Under the pieces are notes generated by a model that saw only the letters and a list, made by a program, of their open reading frames with translations, had not been told where the DNA came from and made no database searches. Of a DNA stretch of 64,000 nucleotides, positions 1 through 12,200 are shown piece by piece. The translations under genes and the position numbers were made by a program. How positions within the stretch are numbered: the first letter of the stretch is position 1; each line of letters opens with the position of its first letter. This DNA comes from Neurospora tetraspora (taxonomy: Eukaryota; Ascomycota; Sordariomycetes; Sordariales; Sordariaceae): NCBI RefSeq assembly GCF_033439725.1, contig NW_026944386.1, positions 1,922,001-1,986,000 of the forward strand. The letters run 5' to 3'.

Positions 1-2230
1 GCGATGCAGCGAAGGCGGGAGACGGGAGAAAAAGAAGGGGAAGGGGGAAGGGGAAAATTGGCTGGGGAAGAGGCGATCTAAAGGCAATGGGGAAGGCGGC
101 CAGGAAGCAGCTCGATTCGCTGGACGGGGAGTTCTGACCACTTTTGCAAACTCCCCTAACCCACGGCATTGTGTACGTACTTTTGGCTAGGTAAGTTTGG
201 AATTTGCTCCCGGTTCCGCTTGGTGCCGCATGTCATACGGCGCGCCAAGAGAACTGACCCACACGCGCTGCACAAGGCCCTGGCGGCACAGGCAGCCCAG
301 GTTACGGCTGCTAGGTCGTGGCAGGTTGCGGTACATTGGGGCGGGGCGAGGTGGGCACAGGGGTGCCGCGGTGGTGTACCGGGGTACTTGGAGCGAGCAC
401 GGGCCAGCTTGGACTGTTGACCCTTGTAGTGCGGCTGGTCGAGGCCACACCACCACCTGCATGGAGGACGTGGAGGAGGCAGATGTGAGGCAATATCACG
501 CCTAGAGGTTACTTAGAGATGGCACCCAGGCAGCAAATATAGTGAAGCGATGGTAGCGGAAGATGGGATGAAGCCCGTCTCTGACGCAAAAGTCAAGAGG
601 CAATAACTCTAGAGTGAGGGGTCTGGGTAAGGGAAGGTGCCCCTGGTTCACAAGGCCTTCTAAACTCACTACAATGGTCGCCTTGCAGCCTATCTGCCTG
701 TCGTCATATTAGAATTCAGGTTTCAGGTCTCATAATCTGCCCCTGGGTTCTCACCACTTCAGGAACATCTACAGTAGTAGGTACAGAGGCATTGCGCAAA
801 AGGGTTCCTAGTTTATGCAGTCTGGTTGCAGGATGGATGAGCGGAAGGAGCACTGTAGGTCAAGAGGCATACGCATGCTGGGAGAATGATATGTACCTTA
901 CTCTGCAATTTCAACCTCTTCATCTGGTCCTTCAAGACCGGAAGACAATGAGATCTCCCAAGCGCCTTGCACGCGCCTACCTCGCATTTTGGCGTCGGAT
1001 GCCTCTTGTGATTCTCTTACATTCACGCTTGCATTCACTGACATGCAACAATGATATATCCGTACCCAGCACCGGATGCACAAGATCGGACGTACTAATA
1101 CATGAGCAAATAAGGTACCATTACTTACCTTGTATGCCGAGGCAATTCCGAGAAGCAAATCAACAACGTGGCAACCACGAGGAATCAAGGAAACTACGGC
1201 CTTCACCCTTGTCTTTGTCTGAATCACTTTCTTTTGTTTGACGGGAAACTTGAAGGGGACTATTGTCTATTAGCTTGCACTCCAGTTTGACCAACGGAAA
1301 CAATAAGCTTTCCTATCTTCAATGATCCTACACTGATTACCTCTAGGTAGCAAGTGCCAACTTTGATGTGCGATAACGTACACGCGCTGGTAGCAAAGGA
1401 GAGATAAAGATACATTGGGTGAGTAATTAACACTGCCTAAAATTCATCGCTATCCAACCAACAGAAGAGACCCTGACGACCAAGTCATTGCGTGAATCCA
1501 CGTTCAATCCCATTCAAAGCGAAAGCGTGGATGGTACGTGCCCAGGTGCAGATCGAACAAGTTCACAGAGTGAAGCCAGGGCATTCCATCAGCGATCAGG
1601 TCATCTCGTACTCTTTCGCCTAGGCATCCCCAAAAGCTTCCAAAACTCTTACTTCTAGACTCTTGCTGTCATTGCAAAGTCCAGGTCGTTTCCCAGGTAC
1701 GAGTTACAATATCAAAGTGGAAGCTGCCCCTTGTGTTCCACTCGTCCATTGAGGCTCGACACTTGGCGGCAGGAGCCGTTTGGTCTTCCGACTCCCCCGC
1801 ACTTTCCATTTTCCCCTGGGCACTTCGCTTTGCAGCCAGGTGCCTGGCGGTTGGCAAACACCAACAGGCAAGCACTTTTCAGTCCCGCCGTCTTCAACCT
1901 TCATCGGGTTCCGTACCAGAGCGGTGAACTGACTTGCGATCTGACAACTCCCAAACCGACCGACATCCAATTTGATGGCTTGATAACCTTTTCATTCGCA
2001 CCATTCGCATGGGTCGGAGAACGCTTCGTCCCAACTCCCTCCCTTTCAGGGCTTGCCCTACCAAACGACGCCCCAGCGATGATTTCTTTTAGGCGGTGTC
2101 CGGTGTGGCTATCTACCTGACGACAATAGCAGGTGGGGAATCAAATATTAGGGCTATACGAAAGGAACGTACCTTTTTGCAGGTCCACTACGGAATTTGG
2201 AGTATCTACAACGGAATTCGAAACGCCGAC
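1..2230. other. Intergenic stretch, no gene recognised
   Basis: Mixed-composition DNA with only short open frames, none with protein-like composition, intron signals or a family I recognise. A reading frame at 792-1241 (+) is open but looks like chance. Composition turns sharply AT-rich near 2230. Confidence 0.6.
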
Positions 2231-2458
2231 GCCGTCGACGCGGCATAGTACCGCCGCATTAGAGAAAAAAAAGGATAAGAGAAAAATTAGTTAGGATTTT
2301 TTTAGGTTCTTTGATAATATTAAAGTACCGTAGCGTACTATATTAGGGGAAGATATTGGGCAAGACTATTATAATACTACGCTATATTACCATAATTTAG
2401 TATATTATAATGTAAATTGAATAATAAATAAAGAAACCTTTTTTAAAATAATTATTAT

Positions 2459-2642
2459 TGTCACAGGGCACGAGCAAGCACTAAAGTAAGACTTTAATTA
2501 TTGTACAAAGAACAAGAAGAGAGTCTTGTGCGCGCACGAGAATTATGTAGGGTATAGGGTGTGGGTCTATAAACATAGACCCACCTAGAATAGCTATGCC
2601 GTTACATAATAGCTAGAAGGCTAAATGTACTACAACTAGACA
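2459..2642. mobile_element. Solo LTR (184 bp) with 5-bp target duplication
   Basis: The segment begins TGTCACAGGG and ends TAGACA, so its ends form the short inverted repeat TGTC/GACA typical of retroviral-type LTRs. It is flanked on both sides by the same 5 bases, ATTAT (2454-2458 and 2643-2647), as expected of integrase. No partner LTR or internal retroelement sequence follows, so it is read as a solo LTR left by recombination between two LTRs. It is not the LTR family of the element at 9002-16738, although both begin TGTCA. It contains a perfect 10-bp stem, 4-nt loop hairpin at 2561-2584. It is less AT-rich than its surroundings, which fits a sequence too short to attract RIP. Family and orientation are not assignable by eye. 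Confidence 0.8.
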
Positions 2643-2652
2643 ATTATATTCA

Positions 2653-2815
2653 TCAACAATCCATATCTCTACCAACATATAAGCAAAAAAGATAGTAAAA
2701 TATTTAGATTGATAGTCTAAATCGCGCGCATTTGGCTGTATATATATAATATGACCAAAATGTCGTAATGTGTTATAGTATTGAGAAGCCCACCTTAGCC
2801 TGTATTACTTTTGCG
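2653..2815 (+). repeat. Left terminal inverted repeat of the fold-back element
   Basis: Pairs with 3220-3374 on the opposite strand. The first conserved block is TCAACAATC at 2653. It lies 5 bp beyond the target duplication of the neighbouring solo LTR. Confidence 0.75.
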
Positions 2816-3219
2816 GTAGTTTACGCTGTTGGTAATACTATGTAGCCTTTTCTACTAGCGTAGTAACCTTAGGATTGAAATATACTATAATAAATTAATA
2901 AAGAAAATTAAAGCGAATAGATTGAGGTTATTCATAAGGCTGTACGATTAAAATTGATAATGTTTTATTATTTTTGCGGTAATTCTTATTATTCTTCAAA
3001 TTAATACGTATTATACGCTTTTGGCGGGCGAGGTAATGATGTATAGCTTTTTTTATCCGCGCAGCAATATTAGAATCGAAATGCACTATAATAAATCGAT
3101 AAAGGCAATTAAAACGAATAGATTGAGGCTATTCACGATGCTGTATAATTAAAATTAATAATATTCTACCTTTGCAATAGTTTTTAATATTCTTTAAACT
3201 AGTATATATTGACGTTTAT

Positions 3220-3374
3220 AGTAGGCTAAGGCGGGCTTCTTAATACTATAAAAATATATTACGACATTTTGATTATAATATAAATATATAGCTAAATGCG
3301 CGCGATTTAGACTATTAATTTGAATATTTCATTATCTTTTTTGCTTATATTTTAGTAGAGATATAGATTGTTGA
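3220..3374 (-). repeat. Right terminal inverted repeat of the fold-back element
   Basis: Reverse complement of 2653-2815, ending with GATTGTTGA at 3374. Mismatches are mainly transitions, as RIP would leave. Confidence 0.75.
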
Positions 3375-3389
3375 GGTTTTTAAAACATA

Positions 3390-6300
3390 TACCACTTGCA
3401 AGATATATGTAAAAAATCTGACTCTCAAAGGGACGATAAGAGTCAGTTGGCTAGCTGCAAGCGTTCCCACCTAACCGACGAGTACGAAATCTTCCCCCCG
3501 GCGGGCCACACCCCAACCCAAGAAACCCGCCAGGATCGAGAGCGAAACAAAAAACAACAGCCCAAAAACGGGCACCGCACCCCACAAAGGGGGAGGAGAT
3601 GGAGGGGGCGTCTCCGGAGCCAGCGGTACGGAGGGTTACAACAACGCCATTTTCCTTTTTTCGCGAATACGCACTCCCGCCCACCAGCCAGCCCGAGCCG
3701 TTCTGCGGCCTGAGTTGTTGACTTGTTGGACAAAACGAGTTCCGATGCATTCTGAAGCAGCTGGAAACAGCCGCCAAGCAGCGTGAGTGTGCCACCCGCA
3801 TCATCTTCCTCCCAAAGGCCCGGTCGGTGCACGGTCCCCCAAACGTTGCCGACCAACAAGCTTTCAAGAGTCTCCCGGCCCGTGTGCCTCCACCGAGAAA
3901 TACCCCAGCCCGCCGTCACCAACGCCTGGGTGCTTGCAACAACGCGGAACCCTATCGGCGCAAATGAGGTGGAGGTCCGTCATTGGGGGGCTTTGATAGT
4001 GCGGTGTGCGGGTTAGGTGCGGGTGTAAGGGGGCCAAGACAAGGGACCTGCACGTACAAACAAATCGCACGCCGTCAATCGACAGCCAGCACCGTACATG
4101 GTCCTCGTTTCCGTGGAAGGTCCGGGCCGGGAAACACGAGAAGAAGATCTGTGTTCCTCAGCCTTGGAATCCTTGATGGAAGATCTCGTCATGGATCCGG
4201 AAAATGGGTTATACCGCTGCTGCTGTTGCTGCCCTGCCGAACCCTGTCGTGGCCAGATCGACGGCGACAGGCAATTACTGGTATGCCATCATTATCATCA
4301 CTTTTCCTTCTCGTTTTTGACTATCGTCCCTGGTGGCCCTTTCCGTTCTCGTTGTCATCGGCTCGTGCCACCTTTTACGTTCACGGCCTCGCTTGAGCAT
4401 CCATCGTGGTTCCTTACATAATGGTACGGCACCCGGTATGCAAGCTAAAGTATTACCTATGACCTTTAGCAGAAGCCATGAATGATTCTGCCCACAATGG
4501 CAAAGTTGCCCTTTTGAGTGGGGACCCGGACATTCAAAGGAGAACACTGCTTTCGTCACTCGTCAGGTTTTGAAACAACCACTTCCTCCTCTCGGAGTTC
4601 CGAAGAGTAGCGATTCCACGATGTCGACTCCAAGTTTCCTCAATCACTATGCCTCACGTGCAGATATGTAGTGCACAAACAGCCCGTGGCAGCGGCGCGG
4701 CATCATCGCGACATTTGATGTCCGTTGATATCATCGCAACGCCGACGCGTAGTCATCATACATCTAGCATAACTCAACTTGTTCAAGCTGCCGGAGGTGC
4801 AGCTCGCCTCCGTTTTGCCTTACAGGTATCTACCGAACCCAGTTCACCCCCGTGATGATTCATCGCATGCATGTACCTCCTTGGGAGTATCGGTGCTAAG
4901 GTCGGCAGGTCGGGCCATTCTGATCTGAGTCCGCCGCGCATACCTGTGCATTTACCTATGCAGTTTACCACCATGGCAAACGAGGGGATGCCGACGAGGT
5001 AAATGCCTCTTATACAATATACCCCTGGTATGTTTGTTAGTTTGGTACAAAAAACGCCCATTTCCACTCTCGAGCTACTGAAAGTGGAAAACCATTCGGG
5101 TTTTCGAGCGGACGGGTGCTGTAGGGGATTACTCCCTTATATCTTCTAGTCTTGGGGGTTTCGAAGGAGACGGATAGAGGCATAAAAAGAGGCTTCTGTA
5201 GCGTATTAAGCCCTGATCATTGTCCGTCGCTTCAAACGAAGATTCTAAAGAGGCCAATGAGAGCTCCATATCTCCCCTGTTCAACCCATAACCGAAGAAC
5301 CAAACTAACAAACAAACCAGTATTATATTGTATAGTGTCTCCAAGACAGGCACCGCCGGTATTATATTTCTCTCGGAGCCTGACACCCAGGCTTTTAGCC
5401 CGCGATTTCGGAGCTTGATATCCAGACCTCCCGGTGTTTCCCGTGTCCGTGTCCGAGTCGATGTAGGTAGTTCATCAGCCGGCCGGCGAGCCCCACAGAA
5501 TACCGTTGCCGGCTTGCCGCTACCTCCTACCGCTAGTTTCCGCCCGGCCCCGCAATACAAACGCTTCCGATTGTGAGGCGATACCTCCGCAGCTCCGCAG
5601 CTCCGTACTTTGGCGTCTCCGGTCTGATACGGCTTGACAGAGTTCAAGTAATACCTATCCCGGCCGAGGTTCCAGTGCAAAAGCGAAAGCGGCTCACAGC
5701 TGTGGAAAGACCAGAATTTCAGACAAAGAAATAAACTTGGGACGGTTTAAACCAGGCGCTTTGTAATATTCGCCTTTATCTGCCACATTGACCTGGTTCC
5801 TGGATTTTCCGGCGTTCGCATGACATACTGCGTTGGGAAAAATATCAAAGCAGTTGCACAGAAGTGAGATTAATGTGATGGCACGTGTCGGATCCTTGCG
5901 TTTCGATCTGGTTTTGGTCCTCCATCCCATCTGTCATCGTATACTTATATAAGAACCCTTTCCCATCCACCTGAGTGTAGACTAGCTTCCTCTTCTTCTT
6001 CATCTTTGTATCTTATTACTTTCGCTAGAACTTCATGGAATCGCCAGCCCATACTTCTACGTGCTGTGACACTTAAGTAAATCAGAATATATAGGCAATG
6101 ATGAAGCAACTGAGCGAGCGACGTGACCGTTTACGGCATACAGTTCATCCTTATGTGTTCGTTAGCTTAGCATCATGTTAAGTTGGCTAGGCGGAATTCC
6201 TAGCCTGATATTATCTGGTTCGCTTGTGTCCGCTGTGAATGGAGTCAAATTTTGGTCCATGTGTGCTGGACACGATCGATTGTGTTATTCAACCCCTGGC

Positions 6301-8996
6301 TCTGTGATGGCTTGGACCATTAATGGAGCTCCAGAATTCCTCATGTTCTCCCGTCTCAGTAGTAATGTGTAGTTAATATTCATCATCGCCAAAACAAGCC
6401 GCCTTGTTATCCCACTTACCTGTCCCACTAATACACTGTGTGACCTCTAATGGTCATGGCTATCCGGCAAATTAGAGGTTGCAATAAACGACGGGCATCC
6501 ACTCTCGTGTACGTACCATACCTTACCAAGCGTTGCCAGGGTGATATGGATGAGATACCCGAACAAGGCAATCCGTTTCATGACGAGGGGTTGATGTACC
6601 CATGTAGCTCACTGAATGGATGGATGGATGGTTCATGGATGGATGGTTGGGTGGCTGTGAAAAGATTGGAATGACAGGTTGGATGGATTGCCGGGCATTA
6701 TGGAGTGGGATATCAGATAATAAAGCCGAACGTGGTGGGTTATATATATGTACGTACCCAAGTAGATGGGGTACAAATACGCAGTAGACGAGGCGGAACC
6801 GACGTCCGTGTTTGGTTCTCGAACCATGGAAGCGAGGATGGCAGGATGGACATGATGGGTGTGGCTCATCAGCTGGGTTGCGTCGAACGTGTCGGATCGT
6901 TGGATTGCTGGCAGCCTGTGCCCTGTGATGGTTGGTGGGTAAAATGGTAGCGTGGAAGGAAGCGTGGGTGAGATGGGTAGGGTACAAAATGTGAAAATTG
7001 ACGAGCAACCTGGGCGGAAGCAAATGAAATGGGTGTGGTTGCTCTTCTGGCGTAGATGGTGTTTAAAAGAGGTACCATGGGAAGTGTGTATGAGAAGAAT
7101 ATGGACGGGATGAGATAGCATGAAATGACGGTAGTGATGATAAACACAGACAACAATATCGGCTCGGTACTGCGTATGCTATATATCCCTTGGATATGAG
7201 ACGGGTTGAAACGACATGACAAGCAGACGAGTGACATACCTTATGAATGGACCAGCAACAATGGTGGTGTCCGATAGTGTTGCTGGAAAGCGAATCCGTT
7301 TTATTAACCACCCACCATCCATCCATCCCGCTTGTGGTTGCCACATCCACGCAGTTGAGAGCGAGGAGCATTTTGAAAGGGAACGAAGATCACGCATGTG
7401 TCCCGAATGTGCGCGCGGCATGTAAAGTGCGTGCGTCATGCTATGCTCGTACTGATATGCAGGCGTTGGGTCTGCGGAATTGTGATGTGTCTTGGCTGTT
7501 CCTTTCGTTCCGATGGGCATTTGGCCTAGAACAGGAAACGGTTTGTAGCCAGGCAGAGCGTCCGCTCGAGGGAGGTTGATGCATCATCATCATCCTCAGT
7601 GCCATGGGGGATGGATGACCAGATCCAGGCACATTCCTGTCAAGGGGTGGGAGAGGGCTTATTGAGGTTCTTTTCAGTGGTCGCAAGGCGTGTTATGTTG
7701 CTCTCTTGTGGGGGTGATATCTTGGTGTCGGACGAAGCACGCTTGTGTGCGGGGGAAGCGAAGGCGGTTGGATGAAGAAGAGATCTGATATCGTGTACGG
7801 TATCCCCAGTAAATTGTACTCATCCAGAGCGGTCGGTGGGCCAGTCGGGGTGAATGAGAGCGATGAGAGCAATAACTGTGATCACCCTTTGTAGATGGGT
7901 GCAGAAAGTGGCAGACACAAAAGCAACAGTCAGTCACTGGTCTGACGATGGATGTGACTGAGCACAGGCCATCCATCTCACGGAAATGGGAGGTTTCTGG
8001 AGATGAGGCAGATGGAAGGATCAAGGGCTTGTGGTTGTGGTGGAAGGTGGGGTGGCACAAGCCGACGGTCACAGGTGAGACCGAATAGAAGGAGAAGTGG
8101 ATACAGATCCGCCGGGGAAAGAAACAGGGTGGATACCGAGTTTGGAAGGCGAGGAAGGTTTGGATGATCCGACCGGCCACGAGCTATTTCAGGTTAAGCA
8201 CCACTTTGGCGTTAAACCCTGAGGGGTAGTTGAGTTTATTTTACTCACCTTTGGTTGTCTTTTCTGTGTGTTAACAAAACGGCGGCAAGTCGGGTGTGCA
8301 GATAGACAAGAAAGATCAGGCGGGCCGGGTTAAGAATCAAGGGGCTAGAATCTGTCGGAATTGAGACGGGAACAGAATCGCGAGGAGTCGGGCCCGGGGT
8401 GGGGTTTGTTGCGGTACTTCCCGGTACGTTTGTTGGAGTCCCTTCGTTACGTAAGATAAGGTGTGCAGACTTTGATGAAGGCTTGCGGCCGCTCGGGTCA
8501 CGTGCAAGTCTGAATTTATCCGTTGCAACCATCCCGTCTACCATCGGTTTGCGGACATGGTGGTTCTTCAGATGAACGTCCCCTCGTTTCCATTTTACCG
8601 TGTCTTTCGGGTTCACTGCTCCTGAAGACGGCCGAGTTTGATGAGTGGGCTCTGGCCAGTGTCGCATTTTCATCAGCTACACAACGCTTGTCAGGATCGA
8701 GGATGGCGGATGCCGAGATTCCAGTGGACGGTGACGACAATATCGGTCGCAGCCTTTCCTCCACTCTATTTACTAGAGGCTCCACCCCCCAAAGAGGCTC
8801 AAATTCCACTCAAATTTCAAAATCCACCCAATGTGACGGTCCAGTTGGTGCGACAACCACGGGAGGCTGTCACCACTTCCACACACCACTGCATCCGAAA
8901 AGAGGGGCCATCAGCCCAATTCCCACGTACTGTAGCGCCCAAGTGCATAGGCTGACACCTTCTATGGGTGTTTCCAGCGTTGAAAGGCCCGCCTCG
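3390..8996. other. Long intergenic stretch, no convincing gene
   Basis: Normal-composition DNA between two AT-rich islands. Many short overlapping frames occur on both strands (for example 3443-3922 minus and 5129-5680 minus), but none has biased composition, splice-consistent extension or a known domain. A GGAT microsatellite lies at about 6617-6650. TATA-like and pyrimidine-rich stretches near 5935-6010 could belong to a promoter, but no coding region follows that I can defend. Confidence 0.5.
6615..6652 (+). repeat. GGAT microsatellite
   Basis: An imperfect run of GGAT units interrupted once by TTCAT. No gene overlaps it convincingly. Confidence 0.7.
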
Positions 8997-9001
8997 ACTA
9001 C

Positions 9002-9205
9002 TGTAAGGATAGGGACCGCTGCAGGGCAAATGTATGGCCTGATGTGATGTGTTGGAGAAGTATGGCCTTCCAAGTACTGTGAAGGCGAGGAATCTGACTA
9101 AATACATAATACTGGGCGTACACCCTGTGCGTGTGCCCTTGCCCTATACTGTGGGTTGTACCTGCTTTACCTATATATATGGAGTTATAAGCCTATACCT
9201 TAACA
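9002..9205 (-). repeat. 3' LTR of the gypsy element
   Basis: 204 bp, matching 16535-16738 in length and alignment. On the minus strand it is the downstream LTR, preceded by the polypurine tract. Its outer part (up to about 9150) keeps the G and C bases, while its inner 50 bp shows C-to-T and G-to-A changes against the other copy. Confidence 0.92.
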
Positions 9206-9289
9206 ATCTGCCCCCTCTAAAATGCGCTGCGCCCTCGCAAGCTGTGAATAACTATATAAAATTTAATAAGAATGTAGTTTTTTAATTTA

Positions 9290-9470
9290 TGAAGTCCTTA
9301 ATATTAATACGTTTTTTCTTATTTTTCCAATCCTAGATAAATCTTACTCTATTTTCGCCTATTTATTTTATAGTTTTCCATTTATTGTATTCGGTCCTGA
9401 GATCCTCGCATCTTAGCCTGTAGTATATTTTATTCCTAACTTTCTTTTCGTCGACGATATGTTTGAGTTA
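9290..9470 (-). pseudogene. Chromodomain relic at the C-terminus of the gypsy polyprotein
   Basis: Read on the minus strand from about 9467 downwards, the frame gives HIVDEKKVRNKIYYRLRCED and, a little later, a Trp-Lys pair and RFI-DWKNKKK. The pattern of an I-D-R/K-rich start, a YxLxC/W strand and a W-containing end fits the chromodomain that closes chromovirus integrases. One in-frame stop lies after WKTIK. Its place next to the 3' LTR is the expected one. Identification is by pattern only. Confidence 0.6.
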
Positions 9471-11699
9471 ATCCGTAGCTTTAATAGGGCCGATTTAAGG
9501 AAGCTATTGGCTATAAACGTTAAAGGGTATTAGTTTAACGTAATTTACGGAGATTACATTATAAATCTTCTAGGACTTTGGTAATTCGAATCTATATGCC
9601 AATCTACTAATGCGTTCCGTAATTCTAAACAGCCTTATATATTGGGTTCCGAACTTCTAATTTACGTTTAGAATTATATATCCTTTATATAGTCGCAAAA
9701 GAATGTTATTACCGACGTTGAAGAATATTAGTTAATAGTGTTTATCGTAATAGTATTTCGCTGTAACGCTTATTAGCGCGATATTATCCTATATTGAAAT
9801 CTTATAAGTTGGAAAATCAAATTCGAGTAGTTTGTCTACTTCTTTTCCGATTATTATATTAGAAATATTATTCGGTGTAAATTCGAGAGCGGTTTCGTTT
9901 GGCGTTATACCAATAGATAAGGCAATAGAATTATTATATTCGAATTGGAATTTAGGTAACGTTGATAACTATTATCCGAGATCTTCTAAGTAGTTAATAT
10001 AGTACTTTAAGGCTACTTAAACGATTTATATAATTCGTTCTATTTAGCCATCGGTCTAGGGGTAATATACGGTAGAATATAGAAGTCTAGTTCCGAATAT
10101 TTACTATATCCCTTTTTAGAATATTAAGACGAACTTTAGATTGCGATTTAAAATAATTATTGTGGGTATTCCTCAATTTGCTTGCAATAGATTATTAACG
10201 AAGGCGTAAATTTATTATTAAGCCGTTTAAGTCGTCTTTTTTAGCGTTAATAAGAATTCTTTTATTAAGCAGTCGACATTAGCTATAATAGCATTATAAC
10301 CGTACTTAATTTCTATTAGTAAGGAAAGGATAAAATCGATACTAATCGTATAGTAGGGATAAGGTATTTAATTTAGGAGTAGTTAGAAATTTCCGTACGG
10401 TTTGTAGCGATATTTTTTAAAGCGTATATAATTCGGGTAGGTTCTAAAATAACGTTTGAGTTCCGCCGTTCCTTTCAGGATATAGTATTATTGGAGGTAA
10501 TAAATTAGGCGTTATTAACCAAGGTGGTTTGATCTGTGCAACGTTTCAAATAGTTGTAATAAATATAAGCTTCGAGGTATATAAAGTTTATTTTAAGTCC
10601 CGTTTATTTTCTAGAGTAGACTATCATTTTATTTAAACGGAATTAAGGTCTAGTTCTTTAGTATTAGGCGTTAATTCTTAGCGAAAATTTCTACTACTCG
10701 GATTTAGTATAGGTCTTGATAATAACCTTGCTAAATTGTATTCTTAAAGTTTTGGTCGATGTTGTATTGTATTATATTGAATTCCTAATTTGTTTTAATA
10801 TATTAGTGAAATATTTAATTTATTACTTAACGTTTATTAAAGTTGTTTAATAATTTATTAAGGCCGCCTTCGTCGATTATTCGTCTTCTAGAGTTCGGTA
10901 GATTATTTACGCGGTTCAATTGTAATAGGGCGTTTAGTATAACGTATTACTTTCTTAATTTATATATGACTTAAATTAGATAATAAAATTAATTTATATA
11001 TTCTATCGCCCGGATTAGCTTTTTATTCCCGACGTTAGCTAACGTAGAATTAGTAATATCCGCTTACTTATAGAGTCCGACGATAGTTTTATAATTTATA
11101 TAAATAATTATTAGGGGAGTATTCGAAACGTCGATTTATTTTCTATATTTTTATAAGGTCTAAATAAATTTAAGGACTTTTATTTTTATAGGTTAATAAT
11201 AATATTTAGCGTCGGTCAAAGTTCGAAATAGGAAAGTGATAATTTAGTAATGTTTTCTAACTAAGAATCCTACGATATTTCCGTTTTCTATTAGCTTTTA
11301 GAATTCCTCTTCGGAAACGTAGTAGATTTCGACGCTAATACCATATTTTGATATATTGAAATTAATGAAGAATTTTCTTATTACTACGAAAAGTTGGAGT
11401 CTAATGTTATTAGTAATCGCCCGCTTAACTTCGTTGAATATTGCTACTTCCTTTGTTATCAGGTATTTAAAGGGAATATTAGAAGTTTAAAATTTCCGTT
11501 TTAAAGCGTAGGGTTTATTTTAATTCGCTTTATTAATTAATTTGGTTTTTTATTATTCTAAAGGTTAAATTAGAATTTGAAATAATAGGACGTTCTCGTA
11601 AAAGTAAATAGCGAGGCTAATAAAGTAATTGAGTTAGGCTAATATTTAAAAAATTCAAATTTAGAAATAGTTTCGAACTTTTCTTCGATTATAATTATC

Positions 11700-12200
11700 A
11701 AAAATCCGTCAATTAATCTCCTTAAGATTGGCGTACTAAAGAATATAATAAAGGTTTTAAAAAGTTTAATAAAAACGTTACATTATCAGAAAATATTAAA
11801 TATAATTATTAGGTTCCGAATATATTCTTCTAATATCCTTAATAATACGACTACGTCGTTATAATACGATTCGGTAGCGTTAATATAAGCGAATATAAAA
11901 TCTATTTAACATTATACGTAAGCGTTCGAATTCTTATAGCCTATTATTACGTAATTGAAAGTAAATTACCCTTTTAATGTAGTAATAGTTAGGGCCCAGC
12001 GAGATTTAGGGTAGATTCGCTATTAGTAATAGAAAACGATTATGTTTAGGACTGTAATAAATTTGATTCCTTTAGCGGCGATATTACTTATAATTTCTTC
12101 TTAAATTTCTATTAAGTATACGTCTAGTATTAATATTCTATTCAAGACCCTAATATTAACGATTCTACGGCCTTTATGGACTCTATTAATTATATACTAT
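11700..12200 (-). pseudogene. Reverse transcriptase relic of the gypsy element
   Basis: The minus strand gives RT blocks in the right order: LNRILILDVYLIE and ISNIAAKGIKFITVLNIIV (12.01-12.18 kb), then YKNSNAYV and IDFIF, then SYYNDVVVLLRILEEYI near 11840-11865. The last is the active-site loop of fungal gypsy RTs of the type that has a DD pair followed by small hydrophobics. The first catalytic aspartate reads as Asn (GAC to AAC), a RIP-type change. Several stops interrupt the frame, so the enzyme is dead. Confidence 0.75.

Larger units (their letters stand above)
2653..3374. mobile_element. RIP-degraded fold-back element with long terminal inverted repeats
   Basis: Bases 2653-2815 reappear as the reverse complement at 3220-3374. 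Both arms contain TCAACAATC, then ATATCTCTAC, AAGCAAAAAAGATA and AATCGCGCGCATTT in the same order; the differences I checked are mostly C/T or G/A. Between the arms lie two direct repeats of about 200 bp (roughly 2810-3010 and 3011-3210; the shared ACTATAATAAAT blocks are 201 bp apart). There is no open reading frame and no clear target duplication. This is the architecture of a non-autonomous fold-back or MITE-like DNA element, heavily mutated by RIP. The superfamily cannot be named from what is visible. Confidence 0.75.

Noticed and set aside
2443-3385. TTTTTAAAA on both sides of the fold-back element as a target duplication
   Set aside because: The left copy lies outside the solo LTR and not adjacent to the inverted repeat; such AT-only matches are expected by chance here.
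3443-3922. 159-codon minus-strand frame
   Set aside because: High Trp/Cys/Arg content typical of non-coding GC-rich DNA; no recognisable domain.
5129-5680. 183-codon minus-strand frame with one hydrophobic stretch
   Set aside because: Mixed composition with Arg/Cys/Gly scatter, no domain, no splice support, and overlapping open frames on the other strand.
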